Shown here piece by piece: positions 51,291-60,407 of a stretch of 64,000 bases of DNA. The position numbers were made by a program, and so were the translations under genes. Numbering within the stretch: the first letter of the stretch is position 1; each line of letters opens with the position of its first letter. The notes below the pieces were generated by a model. It searched no databases. It was given only the letters and a program-made list of their open reading frames with translations, and had not been told where the DNA came from. The stretch is from Planctomycetota bacterium (lineage in GTDB: Bacteria; Planctomycetota; Phycisphaerae; Phycisphaerales; SM1A02), in NCBI GenBank assembly GCA_022574595.1, contig JACZRS010000006.1:103848-167847 (forward strand), in the 5' to 3' direction.

Positions 51291-51842
51291 ATGTTATCGA
51301 CAACCGCTGAATATGCTCTGCGCATCATGATCCATCTTGCCGAAGCCAACGGCGAACAGCTCACTAGCGAAGAAATTTCTATAGCAACCAAGGTGCCTGG
51401 CGATTACACCGTTAAAGTACTTCAATGGTTGGGGAAAGAAGGTCTAGTTCTAGGTCATAGAGGTAGGCGCGGCGGTTTCAGGCTTGATTGCAATCCTAAA
51501 AAAATAACCCTGCTTGATGTTGTAAACGTCATTGATCCGCTTGAGCGGATTTCCCAATGTCCACTAGGTCGAGAGGCACACAATAGTGCTTTATGCCCAT
51601 TGCATAAACGCATCGATGAAGTGATTGCGATGCTTCAAGATACCCTTGGGGGTATGACACTTACTAGTGTTATTGACGGTACACCCGGGCCAACTCTCTG
51701 CCCACCTGAAGATGTTGCTATCACCGTTTCTGCTAAGCGTTCAAAGTTACCAAAACGTAAAGTTCAAGCCAAGAAAACCACAAGCAGAAAAAAAACTACT
51801 TCGCGCAAAAAGACTAAAATGAATACTGTCCGCACACGATAG
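51291..51842 (+). CDS. Rrf2-family transcriptional regulator with lysine-rich tail
   Basis: A 183-residue regulator. The first 140 residues form the winged-helix Rrf2 domain (LSTTAEYALRIMIHLAEANG, SEEISIATKVPGDYTVKVLQ, GHRGRRGGFRLDCN). The loop that binds Fe-S clusters in IscR/NsrR has two Cys here (QCPLGREAHNSALCPLH), 12 residues apart, so cluster binding is possible but not certain. The tail is strongly basic, KTTSRKKTTSRKKTK, like histone H1 tails. AAGGA upstream fixes the start. Adjacent genes suggest control of iron transport or Fe-S proteins. Confidence 0.85.
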   Translation: MLSTTAEYALRIMIHLAEANGEQLTSEEISIATKVPGDYTVKVLQWLGKEGLVLGHRGRRGGFRLDCNPKKITLLDVVNVIDPLERISQCPLGREAHNSALCPLHKRIDEVIAMLQDTLGGMTLTSVIDGTPGPTLCPPEDVAITVSAKRSKLPKRKVQAKKTTSRKKTTSRKKTKMNTVRTR

Positions 51843-51984
51843 GTCGCCTTTTATTCTCAATTCTTTATTAGTTTAATTGTGAACTACCAGTGCGCTGCAA
51901 AGCGGTTGGTATTTTACGGATAGTTCGATCTCCGAGCTGCGCCACTTCACTGCCAAGTTTGAACCTGTGTAGATGTTTCAATAA

Positions 51985-52761
51985 TTACAAAGTCAAACCA
52001 CCTATGCCGCTAAGCATCATACCAAGCACATAAGACATCCCTGCTGCTAGTGCGCCTATTCCAAGAGTTTCCAAACCCGCAATGAGCCAGTGCTGCTCAA
52101 CGAATCGTCCCTTTATTGTGCCAACAGCAAAGAACGCCAAGCCAGTAAGTATGACGCTCCACACAAATGCCTTTGATGTTTCTATTTCTGCACCTACCTG
52201 TAACAGGTAAGCTAATAACGGAACTAAGCCGACTATCACAAATGCCCCGAAAGTTGTAATTGCAGCTCGAAGCGGCGACGGGCCGTGTAGCGCTAAACCA
52301 AGTTCTTCTCGGAGCATTGTGTCGACCCATTGATCAGGATCAGATGTAATAATTTCAACTGCACGATCAAGGTCTTTACCAGAGAATCCCTTATCAGCAA
52401 ATATTTGCCTGATTTCCTCGCGTTCACCTTCGGGGATGGTTGCAATGTGATGTTCTTCCTGCCTGCGCGCGCGGTTCAGGAGTTGTCGCTCAGCTCGTGT
52501 GCCCAGGAAATTCCCTGCTCCCATGCTAAATCCATCAGCTATGAGGTTCGCTACCCCAAGAATAACTGCGATCTTTGCAGACCAGCCTGCGCCTTCTACT
52601 GCACATACAACTGCAAAGGTAGTAACAGTGCCATCAATCGCACCATAAATGAAATCACGCAGATAGCTATGCTTAGCTGGAGCTTTAAGACGCTGCTGTA
52701 TTGCATCAGGCGTGTGGTCTGCGGCTAGTTCGGTTGAATGTTTACTAGTATTGGAAGCCAT
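51985..52761 (-). CDS. VIT1/CCC1-family iron/manganese transporter
   Basis: A 258-residue membrane protein with five helices and a cytosolic helical insert. Motifs: SYLRDFIYGAIDGTVTTFAVV, ILGVANLIADGFSMGAGNFLG and EREEIRQIFADKGFSGKDLDRAV in the metal-binding domain (Glu-rich). Relatives move Fe2+ or Mn2+ out of the cytoplasm. It is convergent with the Rrf2 gene. Confidence 0.9.
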   Translation of the reverse strand: MASNTSKHSTELAADHTPDAIQQRLKAPAKHSYLRDFIYGAIDGTVTTFAVVCAVEGAGWSAKIAVILGVANLIADGFSMGAGNFLGTRAERQLLNRARRQEEHHIATIPEGEREEIRQIFADKGFSGKDLDRAVEIITSDPDQWVDTMLREELGLALHGPSPLRAAITTFGAFVIVGLVPLLAYLLQVGAEIETSKAFVWSVILTGLAFFAVGTIKGRFVEQHWLIAGLETLGIGALAAGMSYVLGMMLSGIGGLTL

Positions 52762-52908
52762 GGCAGTCTCCTAGATTTTGCCACTTACTGCACGAATAGG
52801 TAGCCAGATGCTATCACGATCGGTTGATACAAGCTCTGTGCGTTATGTTTAAGTGTAAACGTTGATCCGCTGCTTTGTTTTGAGCAACGGGCTAATATTA
52901 AAAACTAA

Positions 52909-53595
52909 ATGAGCGATGAAAAAGACATGTCACGGCGGGAGTTACTTCGTGGCCGATTCCTCGCAGGAATCGTCGGCGCTGTTTCTGAGGTTATAACAAA
53001 TCGGCTTGATGCGCTTAAAAATCTCGATGATCGAGAAGAGATACCCCAAAAGAGCATTGCGCCGCCAGAGATAATAAAACAAGAAAGTATTGTTGCTCGC
53101 AGTAAGCTCAAGCGTGCATTTCCAGTTCATCGCCCGCCGGGTGCTGTTGATGAGCCGACGTTTCTAGCCGAATGCACACGTTGTGGAGATTGCATAAATG
53201 CCTGTCCACACGATGCGATAATTCTTGCACCCGATCGCTTTGGCGAAGCCGCCGGTACGCCGATGATCGCTCCCGCAGATGCACCATGTCATATGTGTGA
53301 GGATTTTCCTTGTATTGCTGTTTGTGAGCCAGGCGTACTAACACATGATGTGCCGAAAGTTATGGGCAATGCGCGCATTGAGCCGTTTCATTGTCTTGCA
53401 CATAACGGAAGTATTTGCACGGATTGTTTTGATGCGTGTCCAGTGCCTGATGCGTTACTATTAAATGAAGGTCTGCCAGAAATTATAGATGACAAATGTA
53501 CAGGCTGCGGCGTTTGCCACAATGTATGTCCTGCACCCTCAAATGCCATTCTAATAACGCCATTGCCTGAGCGACCAGCTCGCACTATATCGTGA
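52909..53595 (+). CDS. Polyferredoxin of the NapF/MauM type
   Basis: A 228-residue protein with an N-terminal SRRELLRGR stretch that looks like a Tat-like or NapF start and no clear cleavage site. It contains several Cys clusters: CTRCGDCINACP, CHMCEDFPCIAVC, CTDCFDACP and CTGCGVCHNVCP, sufficient for up to four 4Fe-4S clusters. NapF-like proteins help assemble cytoplasmic iron-sulfur or molybdenum enzymes. It follows the divergent VIT transporter at 147 bp and may belong to an iron-linked group. Confidence 0.8.
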   Translation: MSDEKDMSRRELLRGRFLAGIVGAVSEVITNRLDALKNLDDREEIPQKSIAPPEIIKQESIVARSKLKRAFPVHRPPGAVDEPTFLAECTRCGDCINACPHDAIILAPDRFGEAAGTPMIAPADAPCHMCEDFPCIAVCEPGVLTHDVPKVMGNARIEPFHCLAHNGSICTDCFDACPVPDALLLNEGLPEIIDDKCTGCGVCHNVCPAPSNAILITPLPERPARTIS

Positions 53596-53607
53596 TCCTC
53601 AAAAACA

Positions 53608-53659
53608 CATCAAGCCACGCAAATCGTTTAATTACGACTCAAGCGGCTCGATGCTTTTT
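53608..53659. terminator. Bidirectional terminator between the ferredoxin gene and the metal efflux operon
   Basis: CATCAAGCC (53608-53616) pairs with GGCTCGATG (53645-53653) with one mismatch. Five T follow on the plus strand (53655-53659), and on the minus strand TGTTTTTG follows. Confidence 0.7.
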
Positions 53660-53712
53660 AAGTATGGAAGCGAACTAGATTGTTGGCTCCTACTTTTAAC
53701 TACATTTAACCA

Positions 53713-54672
53713 TCAATTGCCACGATCACCACCCTTGCCATCAGCTTTTTCCTTACCATCGCCATCCGCATGTTTTGCTTTCCATGCTGTGTCGATCATA
53801 GCGATGTACTTCGCAGGTTCCTTGTTAAACTTAGCCACACAACCCTTGCAGCAGAATCGCACAAGCCGATTGCCCGCAATAACCTCTACAGGTTCACCCA
53901 TTGAACCCAATTCTCCGCCAGCTACAACACAAGTATTAAGAGGATAATTCTTACGCTGCTTTTTGACGATGGCATTGTCAATCTTCTTCAAATACTTAGC
54001 CGCATCTTTCTTAAAGTCTTTGATACAGCCAGTGCAGCAAAGGCGCACAAGGCGATTGTTATAAACATATTCAGTAATTTCGCCCTTTACGAGCGTTTCA
54101 TCGGAAATGATGCATTTGTCAAGTGGATAGTAGTGTACTTGCTGCTTAATAAGTTGCTTGTCGATCTTCGCGAAGCCTTCCTTTACGTTAACTTCGAATT
54201 TGCCGATGCAGCCAGCACAGCAGAATCTTACTTCTCGACCTTCGTAAGTTTTAATAATCGGATCACCCATCGCTCCGAGCTTGGCACCAGAGATGGGGCA
54301 AGTTGCGAGTGTGTAAAGATCACTCTTTACTTTCTTGGCCGGCTTTGATGTTGGCGCAGCTTTCTTAGGTCTGGACTTTGGCTTATCTTGGGTAACTCGA
54401 GCACTCAGCGATGTCAAGACGAAATTATCTTTGCGAGCATCATCCCAGCCAGCAAATCTCTTTTTACACCCGCCACAGCAAAAACCTATTTTCTTATTTG
54501 AATAGATTGTGAAAGTTTCACCATCGATGGCCTTGCCAGTAAATGGACAATCAGTATTGATCGCTTTATCTACCGCTTGGGCATTGGCGTTCAAAGCAAT
54601 CGCTGAACTGGCCAGCACTGAAACGCAACATAGCGCTAGTGCAGTCACAAAACTAAACGGTTTACGAAACAT
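53713..54672 (-). CDS. Exported protein with four TRASH-like metal-binding domains
   Basis: A 319-residue protein with signal peptide (1-32). It has four repeats of a C-x(22-26)-CCxxC unit: C42 with C65/C66/C69, C125 with C151/C152/C155, C187 with C212/C213/C216, and C248 with C274/C275/C278. Each has the YHS/TRASH look (CPxxG..., RFCCxGC). Linkers between repeats 1 and 2 are Lys/Pro-rich. The C-terminal tail is Lys/Gly/Asp-rich. TRASH domains bind Cu or other soft metals. It is last in the efflux operon, three bases after cusA, and may buffer or deliver metal to the adaptor. The metal is inference. Confidence 0.75.
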   Translation of the reverse strand: MFRKPFSFVTALALCCVSVLASSAIALNANAQAVDKAINTDCPFTGKAIDGETFTIYSNKKIGFCCGGCKKRFAGWDDARKDNFVLTSLSARVTQDKPKSRPKKAAPTSKPAKKVKSDLYTLATCPISGAKLGAMGDPIIKTYEGREVRFCCAGCIGKFEVNVKEGFAKIDKQLIKQQVHYYPLDKCIISDETLVKGEITEYVYNNRLVRLCCTGCIKDFKKDAAKYLKKIDNAIVKKQRKNYPLNTCVVAGGELGSMGEPVEVIAGNRLVRFCCKGCVAKFNKEPAKYIAMIDTAWKAKHADGDGKEKADGKGGDRGN

Positions 54673-54675
54673 GAT

Positions 54676-57600
54676 TCAGACTCCTTTTGACAGTATGTCA
54701 GATAGTTTAGCAAAATAAAGCCGAGCCTCCTGCACAAAGCAATAAAGTATCGGCACTACAAATAACGTTAATAAGGCCCCTACCATTCCACCAAAACTGG
54801 GAATTGCCATGGGAATCATAATGTCAGCACCTCGACCTGTTGATGTCAGCACAGGCAATAACGCCAAAATAGTCGTTGCAGTGGTCATAAGACACGCTCT
54901 GGCTCTGCGTTTTCCAGCTGCAAGCGTGGCTGAGCGGATTTCTTCGACTGTTTTGGGCTTTTTCTCGGCAAATGATTGCTGTAAGAATGTTGCCAGCACC
55001 ACCCCGTTATCCGTGGCAATTCCAAACAATGCCAGGAAACCCACCCATACCGCAACCGAAAGGTTGATTGGATGAACTTGGAACAAATCTCGCAAATTAG
55101 TTCCCAAAATATTCATATCAAGAAACCACGGTTGGCTATATAGCCAAATCAACACAAACCCACCACTCCAAGCTAAGAACACGCCGCTAAAAACGATAAA
55201 CGTCGTGACAACCGAGCGGAATTGGAAGTAGAGAATCAAGAATATGACAATAAGTGCCAGCGGCAACACAATGCTAAGGCGCTTGGCTGCACGAACCTGA
55301 TTTTCATAGGCTCCCGCAAAACGATAACTAACGCCTTCGGGTATTACTAATTCACCAGAATCGATCTTAGATTTAAGATATTCCTGTGCATCCTCAACTA
55401 CATCAACTTCCGCGTAGCCCGGTTTTTTATCTAGTAGCACATACCCAACAAGGAACGTATCTTCACTTTTGATCATCTGCGGGCCTCGGACATAATTGAT
55501 CGTTGCTAATTCCTTAAGTGGAATCTGGCGTTTATCCATTGCTGGAACGAGTATGTCGCCTAAGGTTTCAATCTGATCTCGAAGTTCGCGCATGTATCTG
55601 ACGCGCACCGGATATCTTTCGCGCCCTTCGACGGTTGCGGTAAGTTGCTTCCCGCCAATCGCTACTTCTATCACTTCCTGCACATTTCGAACGCTGATTC
55701 CGTAACGTGCAATACGTTGGCGATCAATATCGATCTCAAGATAGGGTTTTCCCACAATTCGATCTGCAAAGACAGCTCTGGGTTCAATTGACGGCACTTC
55801 CTTGAGTAGTCGTTCCAATTCGAGGCCGAACTTTTCTATGGATTCAAGGTCCGGTCCAAAGACTTTCACACCCATAGGCGCGCGAAATCCACTTTGAAGC
55901 ATGACTATTCGTGTTTCAATCGGCTGAAGTTTTGGGGCGGAAGTTGAACCGAGGATTTCCGCAGCTTTGACGATTTCATTCCAAATATCATCAGGTGATC
56001 TAATGTGATCACGCCACTGCCTGAATGGGCGACCCTTCGAATCTTCAATCAGCTCACCTTTTTTATCCCGAACAAACTCATCAGAACTCCTGTCGTATTG
56101 ATAATTCCGACGCTTGCCATCTTGATCAACGATGTATTCTGACTTATAAGTTATTACAGTCTCGACCATGGAAATTGGGGCTGGATCAAGCGGAGTTTCA
56201 GCTCGGCCAATCTTACCAACCGCATCTTCAACTTCTGGAATCGCAGCTATCGCCATATCGATCTTTTGAAGAGAGTCAAACGATTCACCTATCGATGCAT
56301 GCAACATGGTTGTCGGCATGTATAAGAACGAGCCTTCATCTAACGATGGCATGAACTCTTTACCCAGACCAGGAACTGCATGCGATATTTGTACCGCAAC
56401 GCTGCTTGATCTCACGAACTTAGGCATCCACCCAAATGTCTTGTCAAATCCCTGCCAAGCTGTAAAACCGGCTATCAACAATACCAATGGAGCGCACAGG
56501 GACATCAATTTATTGCGAAGTGTCCACGCCAACATTACTGGAAACAGAATTTTAAATATGTAGAAAAAGCCCAATAGCGAACCGATCAATCCGCCCACAA
56601 AGAAGATGTTGCGGAAGAATCCAGCTTGCGGACCTAATGGTTCCCATATATTTGAAAGTATAAACAATACAATTAGTACTGCGATGAAATTCACCGACCA
56701 ACTGAGCGGACGGTGAACCTTCTCGGGAATCCATGGCTTGGCAAAATAATACATCCCAAACAGTGCAATGATAAGTCCGCCAAGCGCACTAAACATTATT
56801 GCAGCAACTAAGCCCGCCACAAACAGCATAACCCCAACTATTCTGCGGATTAAGGCAAATGGGATTCTCCAGGCAAATAACATGTGGGCAATAGGTGGCA
56901 GCACGGTAAGTGCAATAATTACTGATGCGATCAGCGCAAAGGTTTTCGTGTACGCCAAAGGCTTGAATAACTTGCCCTCAGCCGCTTCCATGGTAAATAC
57001 CGGCAAGAAGCTGACGACGGTTGTAAGCACAGCTGTTAGTACCGCACTGCCCACTTCGGTGCTGGCGCGATATATTACCTCTAACTTATTATCACCCGGC
57101 AAAGCTTCATCCAGCCGTTTAAGCATGTTCTCGCATACGACAATGCCCATATCCACGATGGTGCCGACGGCGATTGCAATACCAGATAACGCGACAATGT
57201 TTGCATCGACCTTAAATACTTTCATTCCGATGAACGTGCCCAGCACAGCCAGGGGGAGCATTGCGGATATAAGCAAACTACTTCGCAAATGCATTACCAT
57301 CAGCACAACCACAATGATGGTGATTAATACTTCTTCATTTAGGGCTGAATTAAGTGTGCCAAGCGTTTCATAGATTAAACTAGATCGATCATAAAACGGG
57401 ACAATTGTTATTTGAGTTTCCGTACCATCCGCTAGAGTTTTCGAGGGCAGTCCCGGGGCAATCTCCACAATTTTCGCTTTGACGTTTTTAATAACGCGAA
57501 GAGGATTGTCACCATAACGAACAACAACCACACCCCCCACCGCTTCAGCGCCGCCTTTATCCAATGCGCCACGCCGTAAGGCTGGCCCTATTGATACATG

Positions 57601-58458
57601 TGCTAAGTCCCTCAGAAATACAGGCGTATTGTTATGCGCGTGAACCGCAATATTTTCAATATCTTCAAGCGATTCGATAAGCCCTAAGCCGCGAACTATG
57701 TATTCCGCTTTGTTTACCTCGATGGTTCGTGCGCCTACATCTATATTGCTGTTGCGCACCGCACTAAAGATCTGTGTTAGCGTTACGCCATAAGCCCGCA
57801 TCGCGTCAGGGTCAACATCAATCTGATATTCCTTAACGTATCCTCCGACTGATGCAACTTCCGCTACACCATCAGCGGATAAAAGTGCATAACGAACGAT
57901 CCAGTCCTGAGCGCTGCGAAGTTCGTGTAGATCCCATCCTCCCGTAGGATTCCCTTGTGGATCGCGTCCCTCCAAGGTATACCAAAACACCTGGCCCAGC
58001 GCAGTGGCATCAGGTCCAAGCGCAGGCGCAACGCCAGTGGGTAATGTCCCGCGCGGCAAACTATTGAGCTTCTCCAAGATGCGTGTGCGCGACCAATAAA
58101 ACTCAACATCATCATTGAATATGACATAGATCGACGAAAACCCAAAGACCGAGTAGCTTCGAATACTCTTAACCCCCGGTACCCCAAGCATTGCCACGGT
58201 TAACGGATAACTAATCTGATCATCAATATCCTGTGGTGATCTGCCTGGCCATTTGGTAAATACTATCTGCTGATTTTCCCCGATATCAGGAATGGCATCT
58301 ACGGGGATAGGACTTCGAGGTATACCTCCAAGATCCCAATCAAAGGGCGCAACCATCGCTCCCCAGCCGATGATTAGAACCATCATCAGAAGTACAACTA
58401 ATTTTTGCTCTAAGCAAAACCGAATCAGGCTTGATAGTGGTGAGGTCTTTTCGTTCAA
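54676..58458 (-). CDS. cusA: Heavy-metal RND efflux pump, CusA/CzcA family
   Basis: A 1260-residue inner-membrane RND pump, about 200 residues longer than E. coli CusA. It has the usual twelve helices and two large periplasmic loops, with the pump signatures FTKWPGRSPQDIDDQISYPL, GVAEVASVGGYVKEYQID, MVMHLRSSLLISAML and FMPSLDEGSFLYMPTTMLHA. An extra stretch lies within the second half. It exports Cu+/Ag+ or divalent cations through the adaptor and outer-membrane channel. The start overlaps the stop of the adaptor gene by four bases. The exact metal cannot be read. Confidence 0.9.
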   Translation of the reverse strand: MNEKTSPLSSLIRFCLEQKLVVLLMMVLIIGWGAMVAPFDWDLGGIPRSPIPVDAIPDIGENQQIVFTKWPGRSPQDIDDQISYPLTVAMLGVPGVKSIRSYSVFGFSSIYVIFNDDVEFYWSRTRILEKLNSLPRGTLPTGVAPALGPDATALGQVFWYTLEGRDPQGNPTGGWDLHELRSAQDWIVRYALLSADGVAEVASVGGYVKEYQIDVDPDAMRAYGVTLTQIFSAVRNSNIDVGARTIEVNKAEYIVRGLGLIESLEDIENIAVHAHNNTPVFLRDLAHVSIGPALRRGALDKGGAEAVGGVVVVRYGDNPLRVIKNVKAKIVEIAPGLPSKTLADGTETQITIVPFYDRSSLIYETLGTLNSALNEEVLITIIVVVLMVMHLRSSLLISAMLPLAVLGTFIGMKVFKVDANIVALSGIAIAVGTIVDMGIVVCENMLKRLDEALPGDNKLEVIYRASTEVGSAVLTAVLTTVVSFLPVFTMEAAEGKLFKPLAYTKTFALIASVIIALTVLPPIAHMLFAWRIPFALIRRIVGVMLFVAGLVAAIMFSALGGLIIALFGMYYFAKPWIPEKVHRPLSWSVNFIAVLIVLFILSNIWEPLGPQAGFFRNIFFVGGLIGSLLGFFYIFKILFPVMLAWTLRNKLMSLCAPLVLLIAGFTAWQGFDKTFGWMPKFVRSSSVAVQISHAVPGLGKEFMPSLDEGSFLYMPTTMLHASIGESFDSLQKIDMAIAAIPEVEDAVGKIGRAETPLDPAPISMVETVITYKSEYIVDQDGKRRNYQYDRSSDEFVRDKKGELIEDSKGRPFRQWRDHIRSPDDIWNEIVKAAEILGSTSAPKLQPIETRIVMLQSGFRAPMGVKVFGPDLESIEKFGLELERLLKEVPSIEPRAVFADRIVGKPYLEIDIDRQRIARYGISVRNVQEVIEVAIGGKQLTATVEGRERYPVRVRYMRELRDQIETLGDILVPAMDKRQIPLKELATINYVRGPQMIKSEDTFLVGYVLLDKKPGYAEVDVVEDAQEYLKSKIDSGELVIPEGVSYRFAGAYENQVRAAKRLSIVLPLALIVIFLILYFQFRSVVTTFIVFSGVFLAWSGGFVLIWLYSQPWFLDMNILGTNLRDLFQVHPINLSVAVWVGFLALFGIATDNGVVLATFLQQSFAEKKPKTVEEIRSATLAAGKRRARACLMTTATTILALLPVLTSTGRGADIMIPMAIPSFGGMVGALLTLFVVPILYCFVQEARLYFAKLSDILSKGV

Positions 58459-60407
58459 TTCTCACCTGCCTTGGTATTCTCTATTTCACGTGCAGCAAAT
58501 TCATTCTTAACTTCGCCGCAGCGGAGCATCATACTTCCAAAGTATGGATTGTTAATTTCGCTTTTTTGCGCTAGCCAAGTCGCACCTTTATCATCAAACG
58601 CCATGGGGCAATATGTTTGGTAGTAAGTGCTATCACCAACATGCCCAAATATCTCCTCTAGATCAAGGATCGCTTTTGAGTATGTTTCAAATAAGCTGCG
58701 GGCTTTTTCAAGTTCAGTTATGTGATTAATATGCTCTGAATCGGTTCGCAAACTCTTCTCGATTCTGCGATACTTGCCAAGGGATTCGCCTTTTAAGCCT
58801 TTTACTTCAACGGAATCAAGCGATTGGTGAATCTGCCTGGCACCAGCTTGAAACTTCTCCAGATCATCAGTTGCGAGAGCTTCTTGAGCTAAAAAATAAG
58901 CATCATAAACAGGCTTTAAGCCTTGCAGAAAAATTTCAGGGGCTGCTACTTGCTCTTGCTGAATATCCTCTTTAGGAACTGACATCATGCTTGGCTTAGC
59001 AAGAATCTGCATTGCACTATCAACCTTAAACGCGCCATAACTAACAACCTCCTCACCCTCAGCTAATCCCTCAACAACTATATAAAGATCCCCTGCCCGT
59101 GGCCCAAGCACAACTTCACGACCTTCAAAGGTTGGCTGCTCCCTGTCTGGTACTTTCACATAAACAACGGCGCGTTTGCCGGTGATTAGTGGCACGCTTG
59201 CGGGAATTACCAAGGGCGGAATAAGATCTTCTTTATTTGGTACGTATCCAATATCTTCAATTGGTACCAATGGCATCTCGCAAATATCACACTCACCCTC
59301 ACTATCGGAAATAACCTCAGGGTGCATTGGACATATCCATTTGCCTGCTAATTCATCGGTAACTACTAAGCCGAAACCTGCTATTTCCGATTGAACGACC
59401 GCTCGAACAAACATGCCCGGCTTGAGTTGACCTTTACTATTATCAACATTTACTCTGACGCGCACTGTTCGTGTTGCTGCGTTAACAATTGGATCTATAA
59501 ACGCAATTGTCCCTGTAAACTCTTGCCCAGGTAGCGACTGGGTCGTAAACGTTACGTCTTGGGCATACCTGATCCAAGTTAGCTGCGATTCATAAGCTTC
59601 TAGCTCAACCCACAGCTTTGATAAATCTGCTACTTTATAAAGTTCCTCGCCTGTTTTTACATATTTCCCTTCAACTGCTTTCTTGTTGATTACCACGCCA
59701 CTGATAGGCGAATAGATAGTTAACCTCTCGATGGGCTTTTCAGTTTGCTCCAGGCCTTTTACTTGCTGATCAGTCAATCCCCAAAGCCGGAGCTTTTCCC
59801 TAGCTGCATCAAGTTGTTGCTGTGCGATTGATCTGAGCAAATCGCCCGAGCCTCGTCCTTGCTGAACAGATAAGAGCGCTTCTTTTAGCTCTACATGAGC
59901 AGTAATCAAATCCGGGCTATAAATCGAAGCAAGATGATCACCCTTATTAACTACTACACCAGTATAATCAACAAACAAACGCTCCAGCCTGCCCGGAAAG
60001 TATGCCGCAACTGTTGCTATGCGCGTTTCATCATAATTGATCGTCCCAAACAAACGCACAGTCTGAGTGGGAAACATGCGCTCAACCACAGTTGTCTGAA
60101 TATCCGCCAGCTTCATGGCAGTCGCCGTCATCACAAGCTCACGAGGATTGTCATCACCAATAGATCCTACTTCAATGAGTTCCATTCCACAGATAGGGCA
60201 TCTATCATCTTTATTTGGCATGCGAATATTTGGATGCATAGAGCAGGTGTATTCGACCGACTTTTCTACAATTTGCTTGGCATCAGGCGCAAACCAGAAT
60301 CCAAATTTAATGCCAACAACAAACGCAAGAAATATCATGATCATCGCGACTAATGCGCCACTTGATTTACCCAGCATTTTAAGAATATCTATTTTGAAGT
60401 CGCTCAT
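58455..60407 (-). CDS. cusB: RND metal efflux adaptor (CusB type) with two heavy-metal-binding domains and DUF3347
   Basis: A 650-residue periplasmic adaptor. After a membrane anchor it carries a heavy-metal-binding domain (CSMHPNIRMP then CPICGMELIE). The barrel-sandwich and beta-barrel follow (YSPISGVVINKKAVEGKYVK, FIDPIVNAATRTVRVRVNV). A second, slightly altered, heavy-metal domain is inserted late in the barrel region (CPMHPEVISD, CDICEMPLVP). The C-terminal 170 residues are DUF3347-like helices. Two metal-binding modules plus DUF3347 in one chain is more than the basic adaptor. It overlaps cusC by four bases. Confidence 0.9.
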   Translation of the reverse strand: MSDFKIDILKMLGKSSGALVAMIMIFLAFVVGIKFGFWFAPDAKQIVEKSVEYTCSMHPNIRMPNKDDRCPICGMELIEVGSIGDDNPRELVMTATAMKLADIQTTVVERMFPTQTVRLFGTINYDETRIATVAAYFPGRLERLFVDYTGVVVNKGDHLASIYSPDLITAHVELKEALLSVQQGRGSGDLLRSIAQQQLDAAREKLRLWGLTDQQVKGLEQTEKPIERLTIYSPISGVVINKKAVEGKYVKTGEELYKVADLSKLWVELEAYESQLTWIRYAQDVTFTTQSLPGQEFTGTIAFIDPIVNAATRTVRVRVNVDNSKGQLKPGMFVRAVVQSEIAGFGLVVTDELAGKWICPMHPEVISDSEGECDICEMPLVPIEDIGYVPNKEDLIPPLVIPASVPLITGKRAVVYVKVPDREQPTFEGREVVLGPRAGDLYIVVEGLAEGEEVVSYGAFKVDSAMQILAKPSMMSVPKEDIQQEQVAAPEIFLQGLKPVYDAYFLAQEALATDDLEKFQAGARQIHQSLDSVEVKGLKGESLGKYRRIEKSLRTDSEHINHITELEKARSLFETYSKAILDLEEIFGHVGDSTYYQTYCPMAFDDKGATWLAQKSEINNPYFGSMMLRCGEVKNEFAAREIENTKAGEN

